Source: Candidatus Promineifilum breve (lineage in GTDB: Bacteria; Chloroflexota; Anaerolineae; Promineifilales; Promineifilaceae). Taken from it: a DNA stretch of 64,000 nt. The position numbers and the translations under genes are program-made. A model generated the notes under the pieces. That model did no database searches, had not been told where the DNA came from, and saw nothing but the letters and a program-made list of their open reading frames with translations. This document shows, one piece after another, positions 7,927 to 16,010 of the stretch. The stretch's first letter is position 1. Each line of letters opens with the position of its first letter. The stretch is from positions 2,086,726 to 2,150,725 of the forward strand of contig NZ_LN890655.1 in NCBI RefSeq assembly GCF_900066015.1, in the 5' to 3' direction.

Positions 7927-8823
7927 TTAGTAAGCCCGCTTAACCGGCGACAAGCCGGCGGCAGCGGCGCGGCGCGACGGGCGAAACTCCTCGCGGTCGA
8001 GCCATTCGTCCACGGCCTGGGCCAGGGTCAGTTCGCCTTTCAGGATACGCTCACGATAGACGGCCGCCCAGCGCGTGCGCACGTCGCGCGCCAGCCGGAA
8101 TTGCACCAGCGATAACTCCGCCTCCGGCCCGGCCTCGTCCATGAAGCCCGACGTGAAGTAGTCGCGCTCGGCCGCCGCCCGGTCGTAGGCCACGCGCTCA
8201 ATCGCCGCTTGCCAGCCGCCGGCCCGTGTCCAGGTCAGGCGGCCATAGGCGGCGCGGCCGTCGCCGTCGCCGGGGATGCCGACGGAGCCGGTATTGACGA
8301 TGAGCGCGCCATCCAGCGTCCGCAGGTGGGGCACGTGGGTGTGGGCGGTCAGAAAGACGGCCGCCCCGCCCACGACGCGCCGCCGTGCTTCCTCGTCACT
8401 GGTGAAGGGGTAGATGCCGGCCCGATTGCCCAGCAGTGTGCCGTGCATGGCCGCCAGCCGCGACCCGTCTGGGGCGACGAAATCCCAGCGGTCGGGCAGC
8501 GCGCCCAGTTCATCGACCCGGCCGCCCAACTGCTCATACGTCCAGCGGCTGAGGCGGATGAGGTCGTAGGCCGGGCCTTGGCGCGGCATGGCCGGGTCGC
8601 GCCATTCGGCTACGTACTCCTCGTGATTGCCGCGCAGGATGAGCCAGCCGTCGCGCTGCCGCCGCTGGGCCACGTAATCCCAACAGGCGGGGTTACGGGG
8701 GCCATCGTTCACCACATCGCCATTTACCAGCACCACATCGGGCCGCCAGGCGTCGATGTCGGCCGCCGTGGCCGCCAGCGCGGGCCAGTTGCCGTGGATG
8801 TCGGACAGAACGGCGAGTTTCAT
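7927..8823 (-). CDS. Calcineurin-like metallophosphoesterase
   Basis: A 298-residue phosphoesterase of the YfcE/MPP superfamily. Metal-binding motifs in order are LSDIHGN near the N-terminus, NGDVVNDGP, LRGNHEEY, a later GTLLG, and THTHVP. They supply the Asp, His and Asn ligands of a dinuclear centre. The start at 8823 places MKLAVLSDIHGN at the N-terminus. The substrate cannot be inferred; relatives cleave phosphodiesters or phosphomonoesters. The gene is followed at its 5' side by a palindromic repeat and then a crotonase gene on the same strand. Confidence 0.9.
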   Translation of the reverse strand: MKLAVLSDIHGNWPALAATAADIDAWRPDVVLVNGDVVNDGPRNPACWDYVAQRRQRDGWLILRGNHEEYVAEWRDPAMPRQGPAYDLIRLSRWTYEQLGGRVDELGALPDRWDFVAPDGSRLAAMHGTLLGNRAGIYPFTSDEEARRRVVGGAAVFLTAHTHVPHLRTLDGALIVNTGSVGIPGDGDGRAAYGRLTWTRAGGWQAAIERVAYDRAAAERDYFTSGFMDEAGPEAELSLVQFRLARDVRTRWAAVYRERILKGELTLAQAVDEWLDREEFRPSRRAAAAGLSPVKRAY

Positions 8824-8834
8824 CGGGAAAGGAG

Positions 8835-8902
8835 AATCCACAGATTACACAGATTTCACAGATGGAAGACAAAATCCTTGAAATCTGTGTAATCTGTGGA
8901 TT
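8835..8902. repeat. Perfect 24-bp inverted repeat of ACAGATT units
   Basis: The arms at 8835-8858 and 8879-8902 are exact reverse complements and are themselves built of 9-nt units (CACAGATTA, CACAGATTT). They enclose a 20-nt loop. The element fills the gap between two same-strand genes and would make a stable RNA hairpin. A related CACAGATT/AATCTGTG pair flanks the array at 55267-55381. Confidence 0.85.
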
Positions 8903-8904
8903 TC

Positions 8905-9696
8905 TTATTCTTCCTGCCAGCGCGGCTTGCGCTTTTCCAGGAAGGCGCTCATCCCCTCGCGCCCCTCGTCGGCGGCGCGGCGGCGGGCGATGGTCTCGGC
9001 CGTGTAGTCGCGCACGCTCTCCGTGGGGCGGAAGGCGACGGTGTGGATGAGTTGCTTGATCGTCGCCTGCGCTTCGGGCGCGGCCTGCAATAGCTGGGCC
9101 ACGCGCTCGGCCACGACGGCGTCGAGATCGCTCTCGGCCACGACGTGGTGGGCCAGCCCGATGGCCTGGGCGCGGCGGGCGTCGAAGCGCTCGCCGGTCA
9201 GGAATAGCTCGCGGGCCGGGCCGGGGCCGATGCGGGCCAGCACGAAGGGGGAGATGACCGCCGGGACAATGCCCAGCCGCGCCTCGCTGAAGGCGAAGGT
9301 GGCCCGCTCCACGGCCACGACGATGTCGCAACAACTGACCAGCCCCACCCCGCCGCCGATGGCCGCGCCGTTGACGCGCCCCACCACCGGCCGCGGGCAA
9401 TGATCGATCGCCAGCATCAGATCGAAGATGGCCTGGCCGTCGGCCACGTTCTCGTCGAAGGAGTAATCGGCCGCGGCGCGCATGAAGGTCAGGTCGGCCC
9501 CGGCGCAAAAGGAGCGCCCGGCCCCGGTCAGCACCACGACGCGCACGTCGTCACGGCCCGGCAGCGCGTGGAAGACGGCCGTCAATTCGGCCATGAGGGT
9601 CGGGTTCAGGGCGTTGTGCTGTTCGGGGCGGTTGAGGGTGACGGTCAGCACCCCGGCCGTTTGTGTCACAGTGATGGCTTGGTATAGTGTGCTCAT
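8905..9696 (-). CDS. Enoyl-CoA hydratase/isomerase (crotonase) family protein
   Basis: A crotonase of 263 residues. The oxyanion-hole segments are CAGADLTFM and VNGAAIGGGVGLVSCCD. The segment FSEARLGIVPAVISPFV carries the second catalytic glutamate and is characteristic of methylglutaconyl-CoA hydratases of leucine breakdown, so a LiuC-type role is plausible. No other leucine-degradation gene is near, and generic enoyl-CoA hydratase activity remains possible. Confidence 0.88.
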   Translation of the reverse strand: MSTLYQAITVTQTAGVLTVTLNRPEQHNALNPTLMAELTAVFHALPGRDDVRVVVLTGAGRSFCAGADLTFMRAAADYSFDENVADGQAIFDLMLAIDHCPRPVVGRVNGAAIGGGVGLVSCCDIVVAVERATFAFSEARLGIVPAVISPFVLARIGPGPARELFLTGERFDARRAQAIGLAHHVVAESDLDAVVAERVAQLLQAAPEAQATIKQLIHTVAFRPTESVRDYTAETIARRRAADEGREGMSAFLEKRKPRWQEE

Positions 9697-9719
9697 AGTA
9701 TCGTTCTATGCGGGGCGAG

Positions 9720-9775
9720 GTTCGTAGTGGACAACTTTAGTTGTCCCCACGGCGCTGAAGCGCCGCACTACGAAC
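9720..9775. repeat. Cloverleaf-type intergenic palindrome
   Basis: Outer arms GTTCGTAGTG (9720-9729) and CACTACGAAC (9766-9775) pair perfectly. They enclose two complete inner hairpins: GACAAC-TTTA-GTTGTC (9730-9745) and GGCGC-TGAA-GCGCC (9751-9764). The result is a three-way junction. It lies between ftsH and the crotonase gene and shows no coding potential. Confidence 0.85.
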
Positions 9776-9790
9776 GGCGACCCACTAAAT

Positions 9791-9820
9791 GAAAAGGGGC
9801 AGCTAGGAAGCTGCCCCTAC
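9791..9820 (-). terminator. Intrinsic terminator after ftsH
   Basis: Stem GGGGCAGCT/AGCTGCCCC (9796-9804 with 9809-9817) has GAAAA on its left, so on the minus strand the hairpin is followed by TTTTC. It lies 25 bases downstream of the ftsH stop. The stem carries the flanks GGGGC/GCCCCTAC common to other palindromes of the window. Confidence 0.65.
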
Positions 9821-9844
9821 AATAGCACCTGTCGGGCCGTTGGG

Positions 9845-11776
9845 CTAGATCGCTTCGACCGGCTGGGGCGGGTTGGCCGGCTGCCCGGCGGGGATGGGCG
9901 CGGGCGCGGGGTCGGGCACGACGCCATTGCCGGGCATCGGCTCATTCATCAGCTTTTCGAAGGCCGGCCGGTCGAGCGTTTCCACATTTATCAGCGTCGT
10001 CGCCAACTGCACCATGCGGTCGTGGTTTTGTTCGATGACGTCGAGCGCCCGACCGTAGTTCTCTTCCAGGATGCGCTTGACCTCGGCGTCGATGGATTGG
10101 GCCGCTTCCTCGCTGTAATCGCGGCTGCTGCCGAAGAAGCCCATCTCGCGGCCGACGAACGGGTTGGCCGAACCGCCGCCATAGGTGGGCAGGCCCAGCT
10201 TGTCCGACATGCCGTACTCCATGACCATGGCCCGCGCCAGGCGGGTGGCATTTTGCAGGTCATTCGACGCGCCGGTGGTGACGCGGCCGAAGAAGTGCTC
10301 CTCCGAGGCCCGGCCGCCCAGGGCCATGGCGATCTGGTCATCGAAGAATTCGCGGCTATAGAGGGCGCGGTCTTCGGGCAACGACATGACGTAGCCGCCG
10401 GCCCGGCCGCGGGGCACGATGGTGATCTTCTGCACCGGGTCGGTGTGGCTCAGGAAGAAGCTGACAATGGCGTGGCCCGCCTCGTGATAGGCCACGGTCA
10501 TCTTGTCGTCCTCGCTCATCACCCGGCTCTGGCGCTCCGGCCCCATGACCACCCGGTCGAAGGCGTCCTGGAACTCCAGCAGGCCGATGGTGCGCTTGTC
10601 GCGGCGGGCGGCGAAGATGGCCGCCTCGTTGATCAGGTTCTCCAGGTCGGCCCCGGAGAAGCCGGCCGTCAGGCGGGCCGTATCCTTGAAGCTGACCTCA
10701 CTGGCGATGGGCTTGCCGCGGGCATGGACCTGCAAGATCTTCTCGCGCCCGGCGATGTCCGGCAAATCGACGAAGACCTTGCGGTCGAAGCGGCCGGGAC
10801 GCAGCAGGGCCGGGTCGAGGATGTCGGCCCGGTTGGTGGCGGCGATGACGATGACGTTGGTCTCGTTATCGAAGCCGTCCATCTCCACCAGGATTTGGTT
10901 GAGAGTCTGCTCGCGCTCATCGTGGCCGCCGCCCAGGCCCGCGCCGCGCTGGCGGCCCACGGCGTCGATCTCGTCCACGAAGACGATCGACGGCGCGGCC
11001 GTCTTGGCCTTCTCGAACAGGTCGCGCACGCGGCTGGCGCCCACGCCGACGAACATCTCGACAAATTCGGAGCCGGAGATGTGGAAGAAGGGCACGCCCG
11101 CCTCGCCGGCCACGGCCCGCGCCAGCAGGGTCTTGCCCGTGCCCGGCGGGCCGACCATCAACACACCCTTGGGGATGCGCGCGCCGACCTGCACGAACTT
11201 CTCCGGCTCGCGCAGGAATTGCACGACCTCGGCCAGCTCCTGCTTGGCTTCCTCCACGCCGGCCACGTCGTCGAAGTTGACCGTCGGCCGGTTGGCGTCG
11301 GTCAGGTTGCGGGCGCGGCTGCGGCCGAAGCCGAAGATGTTGTTGCCGCCGCCGCCCTGCATCTGGCGAAAGCCGCGCATGAAGATCCAGATGAGCAGCA
11401 ACACCGGGCCGACACCCAGCAAAATGCTGGTGAGCGTGTTCCAGGTCGATTGGTCGCGCACCATCATGTTGTTGTTGAGGTCGGCGGCGGAGATGCCGAA
11501 GAATTCAAATGTCTCAAAGAGGCTATCGGACGGGGATTTCACCGCGCCAAAGGTACGGTCGTCGTCGAGCAGGATCTGCAGCCGGTCGCCGGAAACAGTC
11601 AACTGTTCCACTTCGCCGGCGCGGATATAGTCGGCCATCTCTTGCAGCGTGATTTGCTCCGGCCCACTGAAGCGACCGCTCAGAAAAAGCTGTAGCCCCA
11701 GGATCACCGCGAAGATGGTGATGATCCATACCCAGGTGGGAATACTGGGGCGGTTATCGTTCTGTTGATCATCCAT
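9845..11776 (-). CDS. ftsH: ATP-dependent zinc metalloprotease FtsH
   Basis: Membrane-bound AAA+ protease of 643 residues that degrades misfolded membrane proteins and regulatory proteins. Two N-terminal helices (about 14-34 and 113-136) flank a periplasmic-side domain. Walker A is GPPGTGKT at 209-216, Walker [12 protein letters not shown] near 264, the arginine-finger region GRFDRKV near 328, and the zinc site HEAGH at 431-435. The protein ends in a Pro-rich tail. It is a stand-alone gene with its own terminator; FtsH paralogues are common in this phylum. Confidence 0.97.
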   Translation of the reverse strand: MDDQQNDNRPSIPTWVWIITIFAVILGLQLFLSGRFSGPEQITLQEMADYIRAGEVEQLTVSGDRLQILLDDDRTFGAVKSPSDSLFETFEFFGISAADLNNNMMVRDQSTWNTLTSILLGVGPVLLLIWIFMRGFRQMQGGGGNNIFGFGRSRARNLTDANRPTVNFDDVAGVEEAKQELAEVVQFLREPEKFVQVGARIPKGVLMVGPPGTGKTLLARAVAGEAGVPFFHISGSEFVEMFVGVGASRVRDLFEKAKTAAPSIVFVDEIDAVGRQRGAGLGGGHDEREQTLNQILVEMDGFDNETNVIVIAATNRADILDPALLRPGRFDRKVFVDLPDIAGREKILQVHARGKPIASEVSFKDTARLTAGFSGADLENLINEAAIFAARRDKRTIGLLEFQDAFDRVVMGPERQSRVMSEDDKMTVAYHEAGHAIVSFFLSHTDPVQKITIVPRGRAGGYVMSLPEDRALYSREFFDDQIAMALGGRASEEHFFGRVTTGASNDLQNATRLARAMVMEYGMSDKLGLPTYGGGSANPFVGREMGFFGSSRDYSEEAAQSIDAEVKRILEENYGRALDVIEQNHDRMVQLATTLINVETLDRPAFEKLMNEPMPGNGVVPDPAPAPIPAGQPANPPQPVEAI

Positions 11777-12113
11777 AGCAACGCAAACTCCAGTTCGTCA
11801 AAAAAGCGTCTCGCGGTCGGGCGCCGCGCCGCGCCGGTGGTCGAGTGTTAAGGTCGGCCGTTGGGGTCGCGCTGCTCGGGAGTAGCGTTTCGCTACCAGG
11901 CTACCTTCATCGCGCCCAACCATGACCCTCATCTAAGCTTATCAAATAATCGCCATCGCGCCTAAATCCAGAGTAATCCTTTCATCATTGGTTTAACGAC
12001 CCGGCTTGATTTTCAGGCGACGACCTTACCCATTGGCACGGCGCGCACGATGTGCCCGGCGCGGGATCGCCGGCACGTCGGCCAATGAACCAATCGACGC
12101 AAGCCACCGAAAA
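11777..12113. other. Intergenic region between divergent ftsH and the polyol operon
   Basis: No gene is visible. The first part is the ftsH leader. A GC-rich stretch near 12035-12080 has short dyads but no convincing terminator. No clear ftsH promoter could be chosen by eye. Confidence 0.5.
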
Positions 12114-12138
12114 TTCACATATGTGAAAGTTTTTCACA
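12114..12138 (+). promoter_or_regulatory. Candidate operator of the SorC-type regulator
   Basis: A perfect 14-bp palindrome TTCACATATGTGAA (12114-12127) is followed by a third half-site TTCACA (12133-12138). All three half-sites stand just upstream of the -35 box, the usual place for an activator. The phrase TATGTGAAAGTTTTTC within it recurs with one base less upstream of gatB at 40614-40628. A SorC site is inferred from position next to the regulator gene. Confidence 0.6.
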
Positions 12139-12141
12139 ATA

Positions 12142-12170
12142 TTGATTTTTTAGCCCGCTTATGCTACACT
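12142..12170 (+). promoter_or_regulatory. Sigma70-type promoter of the polyol operon
   Basis: TTGATT (12142-12147) and TACACT (12165-12170) are separated by 17 nt. The predicted start lies about 50 nt upstream of the regulator's ATG. It is the only good promoter before a run of same-strand genes with short gaps that reaches at least the Enzyme I gene. Confidence 0.65.
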
Positions 12171-12226
12171 CATTTTGTTGGTTAGCAGGAAGAGGGAAAC
12201 CTGAACGGTGTGGCAAGGGAAGTTGG

Positions 12227-13183
12227 ATGACGCCCTACGATCGCCTTGAACTTTTAGCGACAGTAGCCGACCTCTACTACGTAGAGCGTTGCAGCCAGGC
12301 GGAAATTGCCAACCGGCTGGGCTACTCGCGGTCGGCTGTCTCCCGTATGCTGACGGAAGCCCACGAGCACCAGCTCATCGAAATCCGAATCAATCACCCC
12401 ATGCAGCGGGTCAGCCAACTGGAGTACGCGCTGCGTTCCCGGTTTGGTCTGGAAACTGTCTACGTGGCCCAGCGCGGCTTTTTGGCCTATGAACGGATGC
12501 TGATGCAGCTTGGCCGGCTGGCGGCCAGGTCTTTGGATGAGGTGTTGGCCGAGTCGACGATAATCGGTATCTCCTGGGGGACAGCCGTCTACGAGGTCGT
12601 CAATGCCCTGTCGCCGCGGCGCCTGCGAGGGGTCGAGGTGGTGCAACTGATCGGCGGGCTGGGCAAGGGGGATCCGCAAATCGACGGCCCCGGCGTTGCC
12701 ATGCGTCTGGCCGAGCGCCTGGGCGGCCGCTACCATTCGCTCAACGCGCCGCTCATCGTCGACAACGAGCAAACCCGCCAGTCGCTACTGGCGTCGCGGG
12801 TCATTCAGGACACCATGCAATTGGCCCTGCGGGCCGATCTGGCCGTCGTCGGCATCGGCAGCGTGGAATCGAGCCGCTCCAGCCTGTTGCGCACTGGATA
12901 CCTGACAGCCGAAGAACTGGACGAGATCGGCCGCACCGGGGCCGTGGGCGACATCTGCGGCACGCACTTTGACGCCAACGGCTGCATCCTGGACATCGAC
13001 GTCAACCGGCGCGTGGTGGGCATCAATTTGCGCGAACTATTGGACGGGCGCTGCCGGGTCATCGGTGTCGGGGGCGGCCGTCTGAAGGCCCCGGCCATCG
13101 CCGGCGCATTGCGCGGCAACTTGATCGACGTCCTCATCACCGACAGCAACGCCGCCGAACAAGTTTTGTCCATGATGAGTTGA
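12227..13183 (+). CDS. SorC-family sugar-responsive transcriptional regulator
   Basis: A 318-residue regulator with an N-terminal helix-turn-helix (SQAEIANRLGYSRSAVSRML, about 20-45) and a C-terminal phospho-sugar-binding SorC domain (GISWGT, VVQLIGGLGKG, VVGIGSVESS, CGTHFDANG, GVGGG). SorC members respond to phosphorylated sugars or polyols and act as activators or repressors of the adjacent operon. It is first in the PTS operon and probably autoregulated through the palindrome just upstream. The ATG at 12227 follows GGGAAG; the frame is open upstream to 12161, but that part overlaps the promoter. Confidence 0.9.
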   Translation: MTPYDRLELLATVADLYYVERCSQAEIANRLGYSRSAVSRMLTEAHEHQLIEIRINHPMQRVSQLEYALRSRFGLETVYVAQRGFLAYERMLMQLGRLAARSLDEVLAESTIIGISWGTAVYEVVNALSPRRLRGVEVVQLIGGLGKGDPQIDGPGVAMRLAERLGGRYHSLNAPLIVDNEQTRQSLLASRVIQDTMQLALRADLAVVGIGSVESSRSSLLRTGYLTAEELDEIGRTGAVGDICGTHFDANGCILDIDVNRRVVGINLRELLDGRCRVIGVGGGRLKAPAIAGALRGNLIDVLITDSNAAEQVLSMMS

Positions 13184-13203
13184 GGAATAGGGAAGGAACC
13201 GCA

Positions 13204-13482
13204 ATGTCCGAAGTAACCGTCACCATCCATCACGAAGCCGGCCTCCACGCCCGACCCCTGGCGAAGTTCGTCAAAGTCGCCAAGCAATATGATGCCGCCA
13301 TCGAGGTAACCAACCTGACCCGCGGCAAGGGGCCGGTAAATGGGGCCAGCCCGGTGAAGCTGCTGCTACTGGCGGCGCTACAGGGGCACGAACTGAAGAT
13401 CAGCGCCGGCGGCCCGCAGGCCGACGAAGCATTGCAGGCGTTGCAGACCCTGGTAGCCAATAACTTTGAAGAGGAATCATGA
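13204..13482 (+). CDS. ptsH: HPr-family phosphocarrier protein
   Basis: Phosphocarrier of 92 residues that passes phosphate from Enzyme I to the IIA proteins. His15 in GLHARPL is at the canonical position. The usual regulatory Ser46 region reads GASPVKLLLLAAL here, so HPr-kinase control is uncertain. It overlaps gutM by four bases (ATGA). A second HPr exists as a domain of DhaM in this window, so this copy probably serves the glucitol-type PTS. Confidence 0.9.
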   Translation: MSEVTVTIHHEAGLHARPLAKFVKVAKQYDAAIEVTNLTRGKGPVNGASPVKLLLLAALQGHELKISAGGPQADEALQALQTLVANNFEEES

Positions 13483-13910
13483 GCCAGATTGTCGATACCA
13501 TTGCCCAGAATGCCGGGTTCTTCTTTATCCTGTTGGCCGTCATGTGGGCCGCCCAATTCGTCCTGGCCTATGTCCAGATGCGCCGCTTCAACCGGCGGAT
13601 ACTGGAAGTACGCCAGTGGGGCAAGACGGCCGTGGGGCTGGGCGGCGATCGCTACCGTGGGCGGGCCTATGCCGTGCTGACGGCCGACGAGAAGGGCAAC
13701 ATCGTCAACGCTGATTTTTTCAGTGGCTCGACCGTATTTGCTCGCGTGCGTCCGGCGCCCGAAGTGGTTGGGATGACCATCGATCAGATTCTGGCCGATC
13801 CGGAAGCTATCCCAACGTCGAAAAAAGGCCGCCTGGCGTTCGTCAGCGCCGCGACCTATCTGAAAGAGGCGTTTCAGGCTAAGCCCAACAACCAGCCCAG
13901 CCATGCCTGA
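13479..13910 (+). CDS. gutM: Glucitol operon activator protein GutM
   Basis: A 143-residue GutM/SrlM protein with an N-terminal membrane helix (about 12-32, FFFILLAVMWAAQFVLA) and the conserved QMRRFNR and RGRAYAVLTAD segments. In enterobacteria GutM is an auxiliary activator of the glucitol operon; its mechanism is not settled. The helix suggests that it sits at the membrane, perhaps with the IIC subunits encoded next. Its presence supports a glucitol-type specificity of the operon. Confidence 0.88.
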   Translation: MSQIVDTIAQNAGFFFILLAVMWAAQFVLAYVQMRRFNRRILEVRQWGKTAVGLGGDRYRGRAYAVLTADEKGNIVNADFFSGSTVFARVRPAPEVVGMTIDQILADPEAIPTSKKGRLAFVSAATYLKEAFQAKPNNQPSHA

Positions 13911-14039
13911 GGGCTGAATCATCGTAGCAAGCAACGCAAGGAGGCGCCTATCGCATTCATTCACCCAACAACGCGGCTTCAATCGTAGCGTGGAATTGAT
14001 CCTTATTTCGAGAAGAGAACAAAGCTTAGGAGGTTCGTG

Positions 14040-14597
14040 ATGGATTTTCTTGTAAGTTTAGCCGAGGGCTTTATCGGCCTCTTCCAGGAAGGGGCTGCGG
14101 TATTCGTAAGCCTGGTAACCGGGATTGTGCCGTTGCTGATCATCCTGTTGACGTTCGTCAATGCCCTGATCGCCCTGATTGGCCCGGATCGGATCAATCG
14201 GGTCGGCGAGTGGGCGGCGCGTCCGGGCCTGGTCTACTATCCGGTGCGTTACATTCTTCTGCCGTTTTTGTCGGTGTTCTTCCTGACCAACCCCATGGCC
14301 TACACCATGGGCCGTTTCCTGCCGGAGCGCTACAAGCCGGCCTTCTATGATGCGGCCGTATCCTACGTCCACCCGCCGACGGGCATCTTCCCCCACATCA
14401 ATCCGGGCGAGTTGTTTGTCTGGCTGGGCATCTCGGCCGGCATCACCTCGTTGGGTCTGTCCATTGTCCCCCTGGCCGTGCGCTATCTGCTCATCGGCCT
14501 GGTCGTTATTTTCATCCGCGGCATCGTCACCGAACTGATGACCGCCCGCATGTGGCCCCGCACCGATGCCGTTGAGGCCACCACCACCGCCTACTAG
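14040..14597 (+). CDS. srlA: PTS glucitol/sorbitol-type IIC subunit, first half (SrlA-like)
   Basis: Membrane subunit of 185 residues matching SrlA/GutA (EIIC1). Typical stretches are GFIGLFQEGAAVFVSLVTG, the FLTNPMAYTMGRFLPE loop and the conserved YVHPPTGIFPHINPGE segment. With the following gene it should form the translocation channel for a hexitol or other alditol. AGGAGGT before the ATG at 14040 is a strong ribosome-binding site. Confidence 0.92.
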   Translation: MDFLVSLAEGFIGLFQEGAAVFVSLVTGIVPLLIILLTFVNALIALIGPDRINRVGEWAARPGLVYYPVRYILLPFLSVFFLTNPMAYTMGRFLPERYKPAFYDAAVSYVHPPTGIFPHINPGELFVWLGISAGITSLGLSIVPLAVRYLLIGLVVIFIRGIVTELMTARMWPRTDAVEATTTAY

Positions 14598-14626
14598 ACA
14601 CCTGAACCCCGATTTGGAGAAATACC

Positions 14627-15169
14627 ATGAATTCACTCAACCGTTTTCTTTCTCGTCTCGGTCGGGCGGTCGGCGGTGTCGTCGGTACGCTCTACCAGGC
14701 CGGCCGTGAGGCCATCGATCAGGTCATCGTCAACATTCTGCCGTTCATGGCGTTTATCGCCCTGGTCATCGGCATCATCCTGAAGACAGGCATCGGCGAC
14801 TGGATCGCCAACGCGCTGGCCCCCTTGGCCGGCAACATCTGGGGTCTGCTGGTCATTTCGTTGATCTGCGCCATCCCGGTATTGTCGCCCCTGCTCGGCC
14901 CGGGCGCGGTCATTGCCCAGGTCGTGGGCACGTTGATCGGCAGCACGCTGATCGCCAGCGGCGCCATGGCCCCCCATCTGGCGCTGCCCGCGCTGTTCGC
15001 CATCAATCCGCAGGTCGGCTGCGACTTCATCCCGGTCGGTCTGGCCCTGGGCGAAGCGGAGCCGGAGACGGTGGAGGTCGGTGTGCCGGCGGTATTATTC
15101 TCGCGGCTCATCACCGGGCCACTCGCGGTCGTCCTGGCCTGGCTGGCCAGCTTCGGCCTTTATTCCTAA
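14627..15169 (+). CDS. srlE: PTS glucitol-type IIC subunit, second half (C-terminal part of SrlE)
   Basis: The 180 residues match the C-terminal membrane part of enterobacterial SrlE: ILPFMAFIALVIGII, GDWIANALAPLAG, LLGPGAVIAQVVGTLIG, HLALPALFAINPQ, CDFIPVGLALGEA. In E. coli this part is fused behind the IIB domain. Here it is a separate gene, and the IIB domain follows it as the next gene, so the order is permuted. The protein carries no phosphorylation site itself. Confidence 0.9.
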   Translation: MNSLNRFLSRLGRAVGGVVGTLYQAGREAIDQVIVNILPFMAFIALVIGIILKTGIGDWIANALAPLAGNIWGLLVISLICAIPVLSPLLGPGAVIAQVVGTLIGSTLIASGAMAPHLALPALFAINPQVGCDFIPVGLALGEAEPETVEVGVPAVLFSRLITGPLAVVLAWLASFGLYS

Positions 15170-15190
15170 TCGAGAACGAGGTTCGCGCGT

Positions 15191-15224
15191 GATGGTCGGG
15201 AGCGGGTAATCGCTCCCGACCATC
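15191..15224 (+). other. Stable hairpin between the two SrlE-derived genes
   Basis: A perfect 14-bp stem (GATGGTCGGGAGCG with CGCTCCCGACCATC) closes a six-base loop. There is no U-tract, so processing or mRNA stabilisation that changes subunit ratios is more likely than termination. Confidence 0.7.
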
Positions 15225-15255
15225 GACAGCCCTATTGTGACTTAGGAGACTCCAC

Positions 15256-15639
15256 ATGTCCGAAGAAAACCAGTATCGTCGGGTCAAGATTTCGGCCGGC
15301 AAGCGCGGCTGGGGCGGCCCTCTGATCATCGCACCTACCCCGAAGAAACCGTATATCTATTGCGTCACGGGCGGCGGCATCCATCCCATCGCCCAACGCA
15401 TCGCCGATCTGACCGGGGCCATCGCCTTCGACGGGTTCAAATCGAAGCGTGACTTCGACGAGATCGCCGTGGCCGTCATCGACTGTGGCGGCACGGCCCG
15501 CATCGGCGTCTACCCCATGAAGGGCGTGCTGACTGTGGACATCTATAACACCAAGCCGTCCGGCCCGTTGTTTCGCTTCATCAAGGCGGACAACTTTGTG
15601 TCCGGTGTCACGGCCGATGATATTCAGCTCATCGATTGA
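15256..15639 (+). CDS. srlE: PTS glucitol-type IIB subunit (N-terminal part of SrlE)
   Basis: Soluble IIB protein of 127 residues corresponding to the N-terminal domain of SrlE. It retains GWGGPLII, VTGGGIHPIAQRIADLTG, DGFK and AVIDCGGT; Cys77 in the last motif is the phosphorylated residue. It accepts phosphate from IIA and passes it to the sugar in the IIC channel. Its stop overlaps the start of the IIA gene. Confidence 0.92.
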   Translation: MSEENQYRRVKISAGKRGWGGPLIIAPTPKKPYIYCVTGGGIHPIAQRIADLTGAIAFDGFKSKRDFDEIAVAVIDCGGTARIGVYPMKGVLTVDIYNTKPSGPLFRFIKADNFVSGVTADDIQLID

Positions 15640-16004
15640 TTGACGTGAACAAATACGAAGGGCAAATCACAGCCATTGGGCCTTATGTGGTCGAGTTCCT
15701 GGAAGCCAACATCCTGGTGCTCTTCGGTCTCAGCGCGCCGGAGGAACTGGCGGAGTTTGCCGTGCTCCACGACGGCACAACCCTCCACGCGCCTCTGGCC
15801 ACCGGAGATACGCTTTACGTTGGCTCTTCCAGCTTTCAAATTCTGGCCGTCGGCGAAGTCGCCAACGCCAACCTGGCCAATCTTGGTCACCTGGTGGTGA
15901 AATTTAACGGGGAAAACGAGCCTGAGCAGCCCGGCGATGTGTGCGCCGAAGCCCTACCATTACCGGAAATCGCCGTGGGCATGCGAATTCGCATTGAAGG
16001 ATGA
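15636..16004 (+). CDS. srlB: PTS glucitol-type IIA subunit
   Basis: A 122-residue SrlB/GutB homologue. His45 in FAVLHDG aligns with the phosphorylated histidine of enterobacterial SrlB. VGEVANANLANLGHLVVKFNG is the best-conserved stretch. The frame begins at TTG (15636), overlapping the IIB stop (TTGA); the GTG at 15645 is an alternative. Close coupling suggests equal production with IIB. Confidence 0.92.
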   Translation: MIDVNKYEGQITAIGPYVVEFLEANILVLFGLSAPEELAEFAVLHDGTTLHAPLATGDTLYVGSSSFQILAVGEVANANLANLGHLVVKFNGENEPEQPGDVCAEALPLPEIAVGMRIRIEG

Positions 16005-16010
16005 CATATC

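Noticed and set aside
9720-9775. tRNA-like gene suggested by the cloverleaf shape
   Set aside because: It is too short, with only two inner arms, no anticodon-loop pattern, no TTCGA T-arm and no CCA end.
10022-11695. Plus-strand open frame antisense to ftsH
   Set aside because: It mirrors FtsH codons, has no domain and no ribosome-binding site. FtsH is certain on the other strand.
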